A stretch of 64,000 nt of DNA from Phragmitibacter sp965284365 (GCA_965284365.1 OZ260079.1:1178001-1242000), one strand, 5' to 3'; shown: positions 34,568 through 44,911, numbered from the stretch's first letter. Made by a program: numbers and translations. The notes: generated by a model not told the origin, from the letters alone.

Positions 34568-36028
34568 ATGGCCAAAACCACATTCAATCGCCGCAGCTTC
34601 CTGGCAGCCACTGCAGGAGCCGCAGGTGGCACCTTTGCCTTTCCTAACTTGCTGCTGCATGGGCAAAACACCGCGGGTAAGAAGCTGAATCTCGCTATCA
34701 TCGGCGCGAACGGCAAAGGACAGTCCGACACGCAAGCCATCGCCCTGGACCACAATATTGTTGCCCTTGTGGACGTGGATAAAAAGCGTCTGGACGAAGC
34801 CGCCGCCAAGCATTCCAAGCTTTTTGTCGACGCCGGCATGGCTGCCCCTGGCACCCCGCCGAAGCTCTATCAAGACTTCCGCAAAATGTTGGATGAATGC
34901 CACAAGGAAATTGACGGCGTCATCATCAGCACGCCCGACCACACTCACTTTGTCGCCGCCATGTGGGCGCTGGGTTATGGCAAACACATCTGCGTGCAGA
35001 AGCCTCTTTGTAACACGATCTGGGAAGTGCGCGAACTGCATAAGGCCGCCAAAGCCGCTAAGGTCGTCACCCAGATGGGCAATCAGGGCCGCACCATGGA
35101 AGGCCAACGTCTCGCCAAGGAATGGATTGAGCAGGGCGCGATTGGAACGCTGAAAGGCATCAACCTCTGGACGAACCGTCCGATCTGGCCTCAAGGCCCG
35201 CTCAAAAAAGTACCTGCCACGGCTCCGGAAGGCCTCGATTGGGATCTCTGGCTCGCCAGCGAAGCCAATGAGCCGTATTTCGAATTCGAAATCCCTGACG
35301 GTCAGGACGGCAAGCGCGGCAACTCCGTGCATCCTTTCAACTGGCGCGGTTGGTGGCAATTCGGCTCCGGCGCTCTGGGTGACATGGGCTGCCACATCAT
35401 GGACGCCACGTTCAGCATCCTCGGCCAGGCGATTCCGACCAAGATCGAAGTGGAATCCGGTGAGATCTCCGAGACCTGCGCTCCGACCTGGTCCAACCTC
35501 AAGTATCACTTCGCCCCTGGCAAGAACAACCCCGAGCCACTCGTGGTGACCTGGCAGGACGGCAAGAAAGATGGCAAGCCGAACAAGCCGGTGAAGCCAG
35601 AAATGCTGGCTGATCTCAAGGAAGACGGCTGGAACAAAGCCAGCAGCGGCATGATCTTCCAAGGCACCGACGCCGTCGTCTATGAAGGTGATGCCTATTG
35701 CGGCAGCCCTGCCATTTATCCAACCGCCAAGTTCATGGAAGCCAAGCAAGCCATGGTCGATGGCAAGATCAAGAAGACGGAAGCCCGCAGTCCGAAGCCG
35801 AACAACCCACAGGGTGAATGGGCCCATTGCATCGTCAACGGTGGCACGCCTAGCTCGAACTTCGACTACTCCTGCCCGCTGACGGAGTTTGTGCTTCTTG
35901 GCAACCTTGCCATCCGCTCTGGCCAGACCATCCAGTGGGATGCCGCAGCGATGAAGGTGACCAACGTGGAAGACGCCAACAAGTACATCAAGCGCGCCGC
36001 TTATCGCGACGGCTGGCTCAAGGCGTAA
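34568..36028 (+). CDS. Tat-exported Gfo/Idh/MocA-family oxidoreductase
   Basis: A 486-residue exported oxidoreductase. The Tat signal is FNRRSFLAATAGAAGGTFA. The Rossmann-fold domain has LNLAIIGANGKGQSDTQAI, with the family's EKP/QKP element in KHICVQKPLCNTIWEVREL. The C-terminal beta-sheet domain contains GSGALGDMGCHIMDA. NAD(P)-dependent enzymes of this group act on sugars or inositols. Periplasmic versions with pre-bound cofactor are abundant in Verrucomicrobia and Planctomycetes. Codon use is very even and highly biased, suggesting good expression. A strong terminator follows. Confidence 0.92.
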   Translation: MAKTTFNRRSFLAATAGAAGGTFAFPNLLLHGQNTAGKKLNLAIIGANGKGQSDTQAIALDHNIVALVDVDKKRLDEAAAKHSKLFVDAGMAAPGTPPKLYQDFRKMLDECHKEIDGVIISTPDHTHFVAAMWALGYGKHICVQKPLCNTIWEVRELHKAAKAAKVVTQMGNQGRTMEGQRLAKEWIEQGAIGTLKGINLWTNRPIWPQGPLKKVPATAPEGLDWDLWLASEANEPYFEFEIPDGQDGKRGNSVHPFNWRGWWQFGSGALGDMGCHIMDATFSILGQAIPTKIEVESGEISETCAPTWSNLKYHFAPGKNNPEPLVVTWQDGKKDGKPNKPVKPEMLADLKEDGWNKASSGMIFQGTDAVVYEGDAYCGSPAIYPTAKFMEAKQAMVDGKIKKTEARSPKPNNPQGEWAHCIVNGGTPSSNFDYSCPLTEFVLLGNLAIRSGQTIQWDAAAMKVTNVEDANKYIKRAAYRDGWLKA

Positions 36029-36065
36029 TTCAATTGATCAATTTCCGGTTAACGCCGGAACGCAG

Positions 36066-36098
36066 AACTCCATCCGCGAAAGCGGGTGGAGTTTTTTT
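36066..36098 (+). terminator. Rho-independent terminator after the Gfo/Idh/MocA gene
   Basis: A 12-bp stem with one G-T wobble (AACTCCATCCGC with GCGGGTGGAGTT) has a GAAA loop and is followed by seven Ts (36092-36098). It lies 38 bp after the stop and separates this gene from the convergent uvrA. Confidence 0.9.
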
Positions 36099-36151
36099 AG
36101 GGGCGCGTTTGGCAATACAACCCGCTGCGAAGACAAGTAATCCTGTCTCCC

Positions 36152-39100
36152 TTACTGAGCCATGACCGCCTTCAGGAACGGCGCTGTTCGGCTGCGCTTC
36201 ACTTTCACGACTTCTTCAGGCGTGCCAGCGGCGACGAGTTCGCCACCGTGCTCTCCAGCTTCAGGTCCGATGTCGAGGATATAGTCCGCTTCCGCGATCA
36301 CATTGAGTTCATGTTCGATCACGACCACGGTATTCCCCTCATCCACGAGGCGATGGAGAATTTCAATGAGCCGACGAACGTCTTGTGCGTGCAGGCCGAT
36401 CGTGGGTTCTTCGATCAAATACAGATTTCGCTTGGTGGTCTGTAGCCCTTTCATCCGCTCCGTCACGGTGCGGCCCTGACCTGCCTTTAACTCTGTCACG
36501 AGCTTGAGCCGTTGGGCTTCGCCTCCGCTGAGCGTTGGGCTCGGCTGTCCGAGTTGCAGATATCCAAGACCGGTGTCGGCCAGCAACTGCAATGGTCGAG
36601 CGATTCTCGGCACGCTAGAAAAGAACTCTGCTGCCTCCGTGATACTGAGGCGCAACACTTCGCCGATGTTCTTCCCATTATAGGTGATCTCCAGCGTGGC
36701 GGCGTTGAAACGAAATCCATTGCAAATTTCGCAATGCACGCGTGTCGTCGGCAGGAAGTTCATCTCCACCTTGATCTCGCCATTCCCCTGACAGGCATCG
36801 CAGCGACCGCCCTCCGTATTGAAAGAGAATCGACCTGCTTCATAACCTCGCGCACGCGACGCTGGCAATTGCGCGAAGAGTTTACGGATGTCATCCAGCA
36901 CACCCACGTAGGTAGCCGGACAGGAGCGCGACGTTTTCCCGATGGGAGACTGATCCACCTCATATACGGCTGCAATTTGTTCTGTGCCCGTGAGCACAGC
37001 ACCGCTTGTCTTTTTGCGCTTTGCCCCTTTTCTCTTGTTGGGTTTGGATAGCGCCTCAACCACCGCCGGATGCAGGCACCCGCGGATCAAGGAACTCTTT
37101 CCGGATCCGCTCACGCCCGACACTGCCGTCAATCGTCCGATAGGGATGCTCACGCTCACATCCTTCAGATTGTGCCGGGTGGCGTTCTTCAGGTGAAGCC
37201 ATTCCGAACTGGTCTTACCGGGAAGCTTCCGTCGCTTCCCATGCAACGGATGCGGCATCGGCGAGCGCATGGCCTGACCGGTGGTGCTGGTCTCGTGGCT
37301 CATGATCTCTGCAAGCGGACCCTGCGCTACGACTTGCCCGCCGAAACGGCCTGCGCCGGGCCCGAGATCGATGATCGTGTCCGCGCGCCGCATGGTATCA
37401 TCGTCATGCTCAACCACGAGGAGGGAATTGCCCTTGTCGCGCAGTGCGGTCAGCGTATTCAGCAGGCGTTCGTTATCGCGTGAATGCAGACCGATGGTCG
37501 GTTCATCCAGCACATACAACACGCCACGCAAATTGGATCCCAACTGCGAGGCCAAGCGGATGCGTTGAGCTTCTCCGCCGCTGAGGGTATCCGCGCTGCG
37601 GTTGAGTTGCAGGTATCCCAGGCCGACCTCACTCATGAAGTGCAGCCGCTGCTGGATTTCTTTCAAGATGTCGCGTGCGATGATGTCCTGATGTCCACCA
37701 AAGCCAAACTGGCTGATGAGGTTATGGGCACGCTCGGCGGAGAGATGCGCCAAGTCTTCCAGTCGGAATTGCATCTGAGGACCCGTATCGCCTTTGACTA
37801 CCTTCACAGCCTTTTTCAAGACTTTGCTGATATCCGAACCATCGCGCATCAACCCGGCAGGCTGATTGATCTTCACTGACCGTGCAATCGCATTGATGCG
37901 GCTGCCTGCGCAGGTTGGGCAAGGCTCCGTGGAATGTTCAGCGCTGTCAAAACGCCGTTCTTCTTCCAACTCAGCTTCCAACAAGGAGATGTCGTCACGT
38001 CGGTTATCCGATCCCGGCATCGCCGCGATGACGCCGAAGCCACGGCAGTCCCCACACCAGCCATGCGGGCTGTTAAACGAGAAAAGCCGGGGATCCAGCT
38101 CTTCGAAACTCATGCCGCACTGAGGGCAACTCATCTCTGTATTCATCACATGGATGGACTTGTCGGAGAGACGCACCTTGAGCGTGCCTTTGCCCAACTT
38201 CAGCGCCTGCTCGACCAAGGGTCGCAACGCCTCCATGGTCATGTTGCGAGAAGTCTGGGCGACCACCGCATCAATAGTGTGTTCTTTGAAGCGCTCCAGT
38301 TTCTTGAAGTTGGCCGTGTCCTTAAAGACGCCATCTACGAGCATCGTCTCGATCCCCTGCTTGGCCGCTGCTTCCGCGACATCGGTGTGAAAGCCCTTCC
38401 GCGCTTTCACGAGCGGCGCCAGGATGTGGCACAGGTTGGACTTTGCCAATTTGGCCACAGCCAGGGTGATAGCATTGATGCTCTGCACCTCCACTGGAAC
38501 GTCGCAATCGGGACAATATTGAGTACCCACCTTGGAGAACAGCAATCGCAAGAAATGATAAACCTCGGTCACCGTGGACACCGTACTTTTGCCGCTACCC
38601 CGGCTGACCCGTTGCTCAATGGCGACCGTGGGTGGCACACCAGAAATCAGATCCACATCTGGCTTCTCCATCTGCTCCACAAAGGTCCGCGCAAAAACGG
38701 ACATGCTGTCCAGGAAACGGCGTTGGCCCTCCGCAAATACCAAATCGAATGCGAGCGAAGACTTGCCAGAGCCGCTTAGTCCAGTGACGACAACCAGCTG
38801 CTCCCTCGGGATATCGACGGAGATGTTCTTGAGGTTGTGTTCCCGTGCGCCGCGCACCGAGATCACGGAATGATCCATATGATCACTCTTTCGCTCCTCA
38901 CGCCGCTTGCCATAAGCGATTTCGCTTTCACGCAAAACCCCTCCGCCTTGCTCACTCCGTTCCAGCGCTTCAGTGAGGAATTTCCCTGTCCAGGATCTCT
39001 CGCAACGCGCCACCTCCTCCGGCGTCCCTTCCGCCACCAACTCACCGCCTTGCGCTCCGGCTTCCGGTCCGAGATCCAGAACCCAGTCCGCGCATTTGAT

Positions 39101-41809
39101 GACTTCAATGTTGTGCTCAATGACCAGCAAGCTGTGGCCTTCATTCACCAAGCGTTGCAGCAGTTTGATGAGCAGCGCAATGTCATCGAAGTGCAAGCCA
39201 GTCGTAGGTTCATCCAGCAGAAACAGCGTTTTCTTGTCGGAAGTATTCGGCTCCAACAAATGCCCGATCAGTTTGAGCCGCTGAGCCTCGCCGCCGCTTA
39301 GGGTATTGAGTGGTTGGCCTAGTTTCAGATAACCAAGTCCTGCCTCACAGAGCAGACGAAAAGGCGCCACAATGCTGGCGGCTCGTTTGCTGTCCATGCC
39401 GCCGAAGAATGCAACAGCTTCCTCCACCGTCAGATCCAGGATTTCCGTAACGCTTTTGCCATGTAGCTTGTAGCGCAACGCATGAGGCTGATAACGCCTT
39501 CCTTCGCATTCCGGGCAACTCACATATAGATCGCTCAGGAATTGCATCTCAATCTTCTCAAAGCCATTGCCCATGCACCGCTGACAGCGGCCATCACCAC
39601 TGTTGAAACTGAAAAAGCCGACCGTGCGATTGTCATCCTTCGCCTCTTCCGTCTGGGCAAACAGTTGCCGGATAGAGTCAAACGCGCCCACATACACCGC
39701 TGGGGTACTGCGGGGCGTGCGCGCCAGCGGACTTTGGTCCACCATGACAACCGCACCCACTTTGTCTCCGCCCAGAATGGCTTTCATCTTGCCGGGTTCG
39801 TCTTCCACCGTCTCACCACGCTGACGCAGCAGGTTACGATAGAGCACTTCATGAATGAGCGTGCTTTTGCCACTCCCGCTCACTCCCGTGACCGCGCAAA
39901 AGACACCAAGCGGAATGGTCACGTCCAGCTTCTTCAGATTATTCTGTCGCGCACCCTGGATGCGAATGGCATGACCCGACTTTGGTCGACGTCTTTTGTT
40001 GGGAACACGAATCATCTTCCGCCCAAAAAGATAGTCACCGGTAAGGGTACCGGTCTTCGCCTCCAACTCATGAAGTGGGCCGTGGAAAACCAAGTCTCCG
40101 CCTTGATCGCCACGACCCGGCCCGATCTCGATGAGGTTATCGGCCGCCCACATGACGGATTCCTCATGCTCGACGACCAGCAGGGTATTGCCCTTGTCAC
40201 GAAGCCCTTCCATGACGCCGATCAATCGGCCAATGTCCCGCGGATGCAGACCGATGCTGGGCTCATCGAGGACGAAGAGAGTGCTCACTAGAGAGGCTCC
40301 GAGACACGTCGTTAGGTTCACGCGCTGCAGTTCTCCGCCGCTCAGTGTCCGCGTTTGCCGGTCCAGATTCAGATATCCCAATCCGGCGCGGTCCATGTAG
40401 CTGAGACGGCTAATGATCTCGTCCCGGAGCATACGTGCCGCGCGATCACTTTCCGGCACCGTCAGCCCGTCCATGAATGGCAGGAAATCGGTTACGGGCA
40501 GTTGCCACAGGTCATGAAGAGTCTTGCCGTCGATCCGGTAATGACTCGCCTCTGGCTTCAACCGGGAACCGTGGCAGTCCGGGCAGGTTGTATAGGCGCG
40601 GTAGCGGCTCAGGAAGATGCGCACATGCATCTTGTAGGAGCGGCTCTCCTGCCATTTAAAAAAGCCTCGCACGCCGTACCATTCGCCTTGGCGATGCGCC
40701 TCCTCGGGATCGGAGCGCTCACCTTCAATCAGCCATTTCCGATCCTCCTTGGAAAACTCGTCAAACGGAAGATTCAAATCCACGCCTCGCGCCTTCGCGC
40801 ACTTCACCAAGTCGGCCTGGCAGTCCTTGTAGGTATCTCCGCCGAAGGCCTTCACCAGTCCCTGGTGAATGCTCAGACTTTCATCCGGCATCGCCTTTGT
40901 GATATCGAGCCCTAGCGTTCGTCCGAATCCCCGACAGGTGGGACACGCGCCAATCGGATTGTTGAAACTAAACAAGCCGGGCGTTGGCGCTGGCAGCTTC
41001 ACATCACAGTCTGCGCAACGCCAGTCGGTGGAAAAGCTGAGCGTTGTGGCATTGGTCTTGTCATCCAGGCGAGCAGCACACGTGCCCTTCCCAAAACGCA
41101 GGGCCGCTTCCAGGGCCTCCGTCAAACGGGAGGTATTGGATGCTTCCAGGACGATGCGATCCTGGATGACCTGCACCACTGCTGGCAGCTTCCGCTTCCC
41201 GAAACTCTCGGGCTCATCCGTGCGGATCACCTCTCCAAACAAAAGAACACGCGTGTAGCCCTGGCTTTGCAGAAAGGCGAAAAAGTCTGGCGTCAATGTC
41301 TTGGCCGGGACCGGGATGCCGAAGAGGATCATCGCCTGCTGCCCCGCATGCTTCGTCATCAGTTCCTGCTGGATGCTCTGCGGCGTCTCTGGCCGCACAG
41401 GCCGTCCGCACTCCGGGCAGGCCGCTTCTGCCAGCCGCGGGAAAAGCATCTTCAGGTAGTCATTCAGTTCCGTAATCGTGCCCACCGTGGAGCGCGTGGA
41501 ACGAATGTTATTCACCTGCTCAATGGCGATGGCCGGAGGGATGCCGTGGATGGCGTCCACCTTCGGCTTGTCCATGCGCTCGAAAAACTGCCGGGTATAA
41601 GGGGAGAAGGTCTCCACATATCTACGCTGGCCTTCCGCGTAGATGGTATCGAACGCCAGCGAGGACTTCCCGGAGCCGCTCGGACCGGTCACCACGGTCA
41701 GCTTTCCGAGGGGCAGATCCAGGTCGAAACCCTTCAGGTTATTTTGCCGCACCCCCCGGATTTGGATCACGTCGGACAGGGTGGCGGGGGCGGGCTTGCG
41801 GCGGGACAT
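36152..41809 (-). CDS. uvrA: tandem double-length UvrA (two UvrA units in one polypeptide)
   Basis: A single 1885-residue frame holding two complete UvrA-type units joined head to tail near residue 977 (unit 2 begins MDHSVISVRGAREHNLKN). There are four ABC ATPase modules, with Walker A GSGKS sites near residues 42, 642, 1008 and 1565 and four LSGGE signatures. Zinc-binding Cys sets are present in both units (ACPTCRGFG with CADC; CQRCMGNG with CPECEG; and counterparts in unit 2). Normal UvrA is about 940 residues and works as a homodimer that loads UvrB at lesions. Here one chain could form the dimer by itself. The linker (about 950-977) is charged. It is the only gene on this strand for 5.6 kb; no lexA-type box was noticed. 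Its start faces the Cre-tag array of the 41951 gene. Confidence 0.93.
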   Translation of the reverse strand: MSRRKPAPATLSDVIQIRGVRQNNLKGFDLDLPLGKLTVVTGPSGSGKSSLAFDTIYAEGQRRYVETFSPYTRQFFERMDKPKVDAIHGIPPAIAIEQVNNIRSTRSTVGTITELNDYLKMLFPRLAEAACPECGRPVRPETPQSIQQELMTKHAGQQAMILFGIPVPAKTLTPDFFAFLQSQGYTRVLLFGEVIRTDEPESFGKRKLPAVVQVIQDRIVLEASNTSRLTEALEAALRFGKGTCAARLDDKTNATTLSFSTDWRCADCDVKLPAPTPGLFSFNNPIGACPTCRGFGRTLGLDITKAMPDESLSIHQGLVKAFGGDTYKDCQADLVKCAKARGVDLNLPFDEFSKEDRKWLIEGERSDPEEAHRQGEWYGVRGFFKWQESRSYKMHVRIFLSRYRAYTTCPDCHGSRLKPEASHYRIDGKTLHDLWQLPVTDFLPFMDGLTVPESDRAARMLRDEIISRLSYMDRAGLGYLNLDRQTRTLSGGELQRVNLTTCLGASLVSTLFVLDEPSIGLHPRDIGRLIGVMEGLRDKGNTLLVVEHEESVMWAADNLIEIGPGRGDQGGDLVFHGPLHELEAKTGTLTGDYLFGRKMIRVPNKRRRPKSGHAIRIQGARQNNLKKLDVTIPLGVFCAVTGVSGSGKSTLIHEVLYRNLLRQRGETVEDEPGKMKAILGGDKVGAVVMVDQSPLARTPRSTPAVYVGAFDSIRQLFAQTEEAKDDNRTVGFFSFNSGDGRCQRCMGNGFEKIEMQFLSDLYVSCPECEGRRYQPHALRYKLHGKSVTEILDLTVEEAVAFFGGMDSKRAASIVAPFRLLCEAGLGYLKLGQPLNTLSGGEAQRLKLIGHLLEPNTSDKKTLFLLDEPTTGLHFDDIALLIKLLQRLVNEGHSLLVIEHNIEVIKCADWVLDLGPEAGAQGGELVAEGTPEEVARCERSWTGKFLTEALERSEQGGGVLRESEIAYGKRREERKSDHMDHSVISVRGAREHNLKNISVDIPREQLVVVTGLSGSGKSSLAFDLVFAEGQRRFLDSMSVFARTFVEQMEKPDVDLISGVPPTVAIEQRVSRGSGKSTVSTVTEVYHFLRLLFSKVGTQYCPDCDVPVEVQSINAITLAVAKLAKSNLCHILAPLVKARKGFHTDVAEAAAKQGIETMLVDGVFKDTANFKKLERFKEHTIDAVVAQTSRNMTMEALRPLVEQALKLGKGTLKVRLSDKSIHVMNTEMSCPQCGMSFEELDPRLFSFNSPHGWCGDCRGFGVIAAMPGSDNRRDDISLLEAELEEERRFDSAEHSTEPCPTCAGSRINAIARSVKINQPAGLMRDGSDISKVLKKAVKVVKGDTGPQMQFRLEDLAHLSAERAHNLISQFGFGGHQDIIARDILKEIQQRLHFMSEVGLGYLQLNRSADTLSGGEAQRIRLASQLGSNLRGVLYVLDEPTIGLHSRDNERLLNTLTALRDKGNSLLVVEHDDDTMRRADTIIDLGPGAGRFGGQVVAQGPLAEIMSHETSTTGQAMRSPMPHPLHGKRRKLPGKTSSEWLHLKNATRHNLKDVSVSIPIGRLTAVSGVSGSGKSSLIRGCLHPAVVEALSKPNKRKGAKRKKTSGAVLTGTEQIAAVYEVDQSPIGKTSRSCPATYVGVLDDIRKLFAQLPASRARGYEAGRFSFNTEGGRCDACQGNGEIKVEMNFLPTTRVHCEICNGFRFNAATLEITYNGKNIGEVLRLSITEAAEFFSSVPRIARPLQLLADTGLGYLQLGQPSPTLSGGEAQRLKLVTELKAGQGRTVTERMKGLQTTKRNLYLIEEPTIGLHAQDVRRLIEILHRLVDEGNTVVVIEHELNVIAEADYILDIGPEAGEHGGELVAAGTPEEVVKVKRSRTAPFLKAVMAQ

Positions 41810-41879
41810 GCAAAAGAGAGAGAAGGCGGATGATACTCATACGAACGCCATCGGCAATGCTGCCGTCCCCAAATTTCAT

Positions 41880-41928
41880 TTCACGGACGATTCACACCCA
41901 TTTCACCACGCCTTCACCCTGAATTCAC
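41880..41928. promoter_or_regulatory. Cre-tag array 1: five TTCAC direct repeats, 11-bp period
   Basis: TTCAC occurs at 41880, 41891, 41902, 41913 and 41924, each separated by exactly six unconserved bases. This matches the TTCAC-N6-TTCAC site bound by phosphorylated CreB in E. coli, in five in-phase units (one helical turn each). It sits immediately before the secreted-protein gene at 41951 and 70 bp from the divergent uvrA start. The cognate regulator CreB and kinase CreC are encoded 5-9 kb downstream. Binding itself is inferred. Confidence 0.88.
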
Positions 41929-41950
41929 TTTGGGATGGGAAAAATGAGGC

Positions 41951-43656
41951 ATGAAAATCATCTGCCTCGCCACGATTCTCTTTCTCTGCGGTGGCCTTCC
42001 CAGCCGTCCCGCCCAGTCCCAAGAGCCGCCGCCTTCCCTGATGCCCAAACTCGAAGGCGCGGAAGTACGCATCCCCTACACCGAACTGAAGCAACTCTGG
42101 GATGCCGCAGCCGCCACCTCCACCAAAGCGCCCTCGACGCCGCTCCCGGCAGGAGCCCTGCTGGCTGTGGCCTATCAAGCGGATCTCAGCGTTGGCCAGG
42201 TGGCTCTGGAAGCGGAATTCCGCGTGGAGAGCTTCACCGGGCAGTTTGAGCAAATCCGGCTCACCGGCGCGGACTGGGCCGTGGCTTCGGTCGAGCCAGC
42301 CGATGCCCGCATCACTGTGGCGGGCGATGATCTCGTCCTCCTGGCGAAAGACCCGGGTCAGCAGGTGGTGAAGGTGCGTTTCGCCAACCAACCTCTGCCC
42401 AGCACCGCGGATCAACCTCTCCTGCGGCTCCACACCGTTCCGAGTGCCGTCACAGCCCTTACCTTGAAAGGTGTTCCAGAAGGGCGAATCCTCAAGTCAG
42501 GGGCTTATCTCGTCACGCCAGCCAATGGCTCCGCCTACCTGCCTCTTTCGGCCAAAGGCGGCGAGGTCACGCTAACTTTGGGGATGCCAGCGAGACCCCC
42601 AAACCGCTCCCTCCCCCTGAGCCCAGCGAATGGACGCTGCAAAACGAAGTGCTCGTCTATGAGGATGAAAGCACTCTCCGCCATGAGGTGCATACACTGG
42701 CCGCAGCTTCGAACGGATCGGCTCTGGAGATCACCTTTTTCCTTCCGGCAAACACCCGCTCGCTTAAGGTCGAAGGCGATGGTCTCACTTCGGCCACGAC
42801 AGGCCGCTCGGTGGATGGCCGCACCGAGGTGAAAGTCCGCTGGACGCAACGGGACATCATGGAGCGTGAACTGCGCCTCCACTATGCTCTGCCAAAGTTG
42901 CCTCTGGCTCTTGAATGGGAATTGCGTGCTCCAGAACTCCCTGACGCGGATCGGGTGAAAAGCCTTTACCTCTTCCCGGCTCAAGCAGGTGTCGAATTCA
43001 AGGGCGACCAACTGATCGGACCAGTCGCTTCTTCGAAACTGCCTCGATGGGTCCGGGAAGCCCGGAACGACTCTGAGTTCTTCACGATCTCCGCTGGCAG
43101 CGCAACCAAGGTCAGCAGCCAACTCCTGCCAAGACTGGAGACAGCCTCTTCCGTGATCACCAAAAGTTCATTCACCACGAAGGTGGTGGGTGACGGCGCC
43201 ACGATGACGGATGCCACGCTTGAAATCGAGCATGACGCTTCGCTGCGCTGGTCACTCACTTTGCCAACGGGAGCTTCACTCCTAAAATGCTCCGTGGACG
43301 GAACTGCCGTTCAACCGATCAGCCGTGCCGACGGTGTCTTGGAGATTCCCCTCACGGCGTCCGGAAGCGGCAGCAAAGGCACGCTGAGCAAAGTGTCCTT
43401 TTCCTACACGGAAACCAAAGAAAAGCTTCAGGCCGTTGAAGGCGAAGCTGCCCTGGAACTTCCTCTGACTCCTACATTCATCAATGAAGTCCTCTGGCGT
43501 GTGGAATTACCCACAACCTATGAGGTCACTGCCACTGAAGGGAATCTGGAACAAACGCCATCCGACAGCGCTTCCGCGGCACATTTCACCAAAAAGCTCT
43601 GCCGCAACGAGCGACCCCAGGCGCGGCTCTACTACAGCAAAAGCGGCATTCGATAA
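41951..43656 (+). pseudogene. secreted beta-rich protein of the Cre locus, frameshifted by one base
   Basis: The frame opens at ATG 41951 with a signal peptide (MKIICLATILFLCGG, cleavage near SQ at about residue 24). It reads in frame 2 to SAKGGEVTLTLG at about 42583. The clear continuation (ASETPKPLPPPEPSEWTLQN, then EVLVYEDEST and on to RLYYSKSGIR, stop 43654-43656) is in frame 1. A four-G run at 42580-42583 is the likely site: one extra G joins both frames into an unbroken protein of about 568 residues. Beyond the shift, frame 2 runs on as non-family sequence to 42832. This is either a real mutation, a recoding site or a sequencing error. The protein is rich in beta strands and of unknown family. 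It is the first gene after Cre-tag array 1, 38 bp ahead of creD1. Confidence 0.75.
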
Positions 43657-43694
43657 TCACCCAATCTTTCTAACAATCTCTTGCCTCCACACTC

Positions 43695-44903
43695 ATGAAA
43701 ATGACCTTCATCCGCATTCTTTGCATCGCTGTAATCACCCTTGGCGCGGCAGCAGCCTGGTTCATCCTCGGCAGCGCGCTCACCTACCGCACCCAGAACT
43801 GGGCCTGCCAGTCCACGACCGAAGTTTTCGACGTCTGGGGACCTGCCATGGACCAGCAGCACCCCACGGCTTTCTACCTTGCGCCCAACCGCGCACAAGG
43901 CCGTGTCGACCTTTCGCCTCTGCCAGGCAAAGTACAGGTGAACCTCAAATACGAACCGAAAAAGCGCGGGCTCATGTGGCATCGCACCTATGCGGTCACG
44001 TTCTCTGCTGAGTATCTCATTCAGAATCCCACGCCGGTCGCACAGACGATCTACGTGCAGTTCCCCCTCCCCTCTCGCCAAGCCAGTTATTCACAGTTTG
44101 CCTTTACCTTGGGTGACGAACCGTCCCGCGACTCTACGCCGAAGGACAACATGGTGACGGAGGCCATCACGATCCCTGCGAAGCAAAGTCTTCCCCTGAA
44201 AGTCGCCTATGCCTCTCGCGGCATGGATACCTGGCGCTACCTGTTCCCCAACGCCGCACGCGTGCGTGGCTTCCAGTTGGAAATGCATACCGACTTCCAA
44301 GAATACAACTTCCCCGCCGGCACAGCCTCCCCCACTGCTAGGACACCTGAGGACAGCCCTCACACCTTTATCTGGCAATACGATGATGTGCTCACGGCTC
44401 CAGCCATTGGCATGGACATGCCCAAAGTTCTGAATGCCGGTCCCGTGGCGACCCGCATCAGCTTCTTCGCACCGGTTTCCCTCGTCTTCTTCTTCACGGT
44501 GCTGCTTCTCGTCGGCATCGTTTACAACGTGAATCTGCACCCCGTGAACTACTTCTTCCTCGCGGCGGGTTGCTTCGCGTTTCAGCTTCTCTTCGCCTAT
44601 CTGGTGGATCAGTTGCCGATCACCTGGAGCTTCGCGATTGCTGCCGTCGTCTCATTGGTCATGGTTTCTGGTTACGTGCGAGCCGTGGCTGGCAAAAGAC
44701 TCTTCTGGGTGGCTCTGCCCGCGCAGTTTTGCTACATGGTGCTTTTCAGTTACAGCTTCTTCTTTGATGGCTGGACGGGACTGACGATCACCATCGGCGC
44801 GATCATCACGCTGGCCCTGCTCATGATCTTCACGGCCAAGGTCAACTGGGCACAGAAGTTCGCCAAACCCAGTCACGCAGTCACCCCACCTGCACTCGCC
44901 TGA
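43695..44903 (+). CDS. creD: CreD-family inner-membrane protein (copy 1)
   Basis: A 402-residue CreD (COG4452) protein. One N-terminal helix (residues 5-25) is followed by a large periplasmic domain (about 30-245) with KRGLMWHRTYAVTFSAEY. Six C-terminal helices follow, containing the family signature LHPVNYFFLAAGCFAFQLLF and LLFAYLVDQLPI. In enterobacteria CreD is the main effector of the CreBC regulon, altering envelope properties and resistance to colicins and beta-lactams. It is shorter than E. coli CreD (450). It follows the 41951 gene by 38 bp and lies in the same Cre-tag-controlled unit. Confidence 0.92.
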   Translation: MKMTFIRILCIAVITLGAAAAWFILGSALTYRTQNWACQSTTEVFDVWGPAMDQQHPTAFYLAPNRAQGRVDLSPLPGKVQVNLKYEPKKRGLMWHRTYAVTFSAEYLIQNPTPVAQTIYVQFPLPSRQASYSQFAFTLGDEPSRDSTPKDNMVTEAITIPAKQSLPLKVAYASRGMDTWRYLFPNAARVRGFQLEMHTDFQEYNFPAGTASPTARTPEDSPHTFIWQYDDVLTAPAIGMDMPKVLNAGPVATRISFFAPVSLVFFFTVLLLVGIVYNVNLHPVNYFFLAAGCFAFQLLFAYLVDQLPITWSFAIAAVVSLVMVSGYVRAVAGKRLFWVALPAQFCYMVLFSYSFFFDGWTGLTITIGAIITLALLMIFTAKVNWAQKFAKPSHAVTPPALA

Positions 44904-44911
44904 GTTGCGGA

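Noticed and set aside
34391..35827. Long minus-strand open frame opposite the Gfo/Idh/MocA gene
   Set aside because: Shadow of a strongly codon-biased gene with Tat signal and Rossmann motifs on the plus strand.
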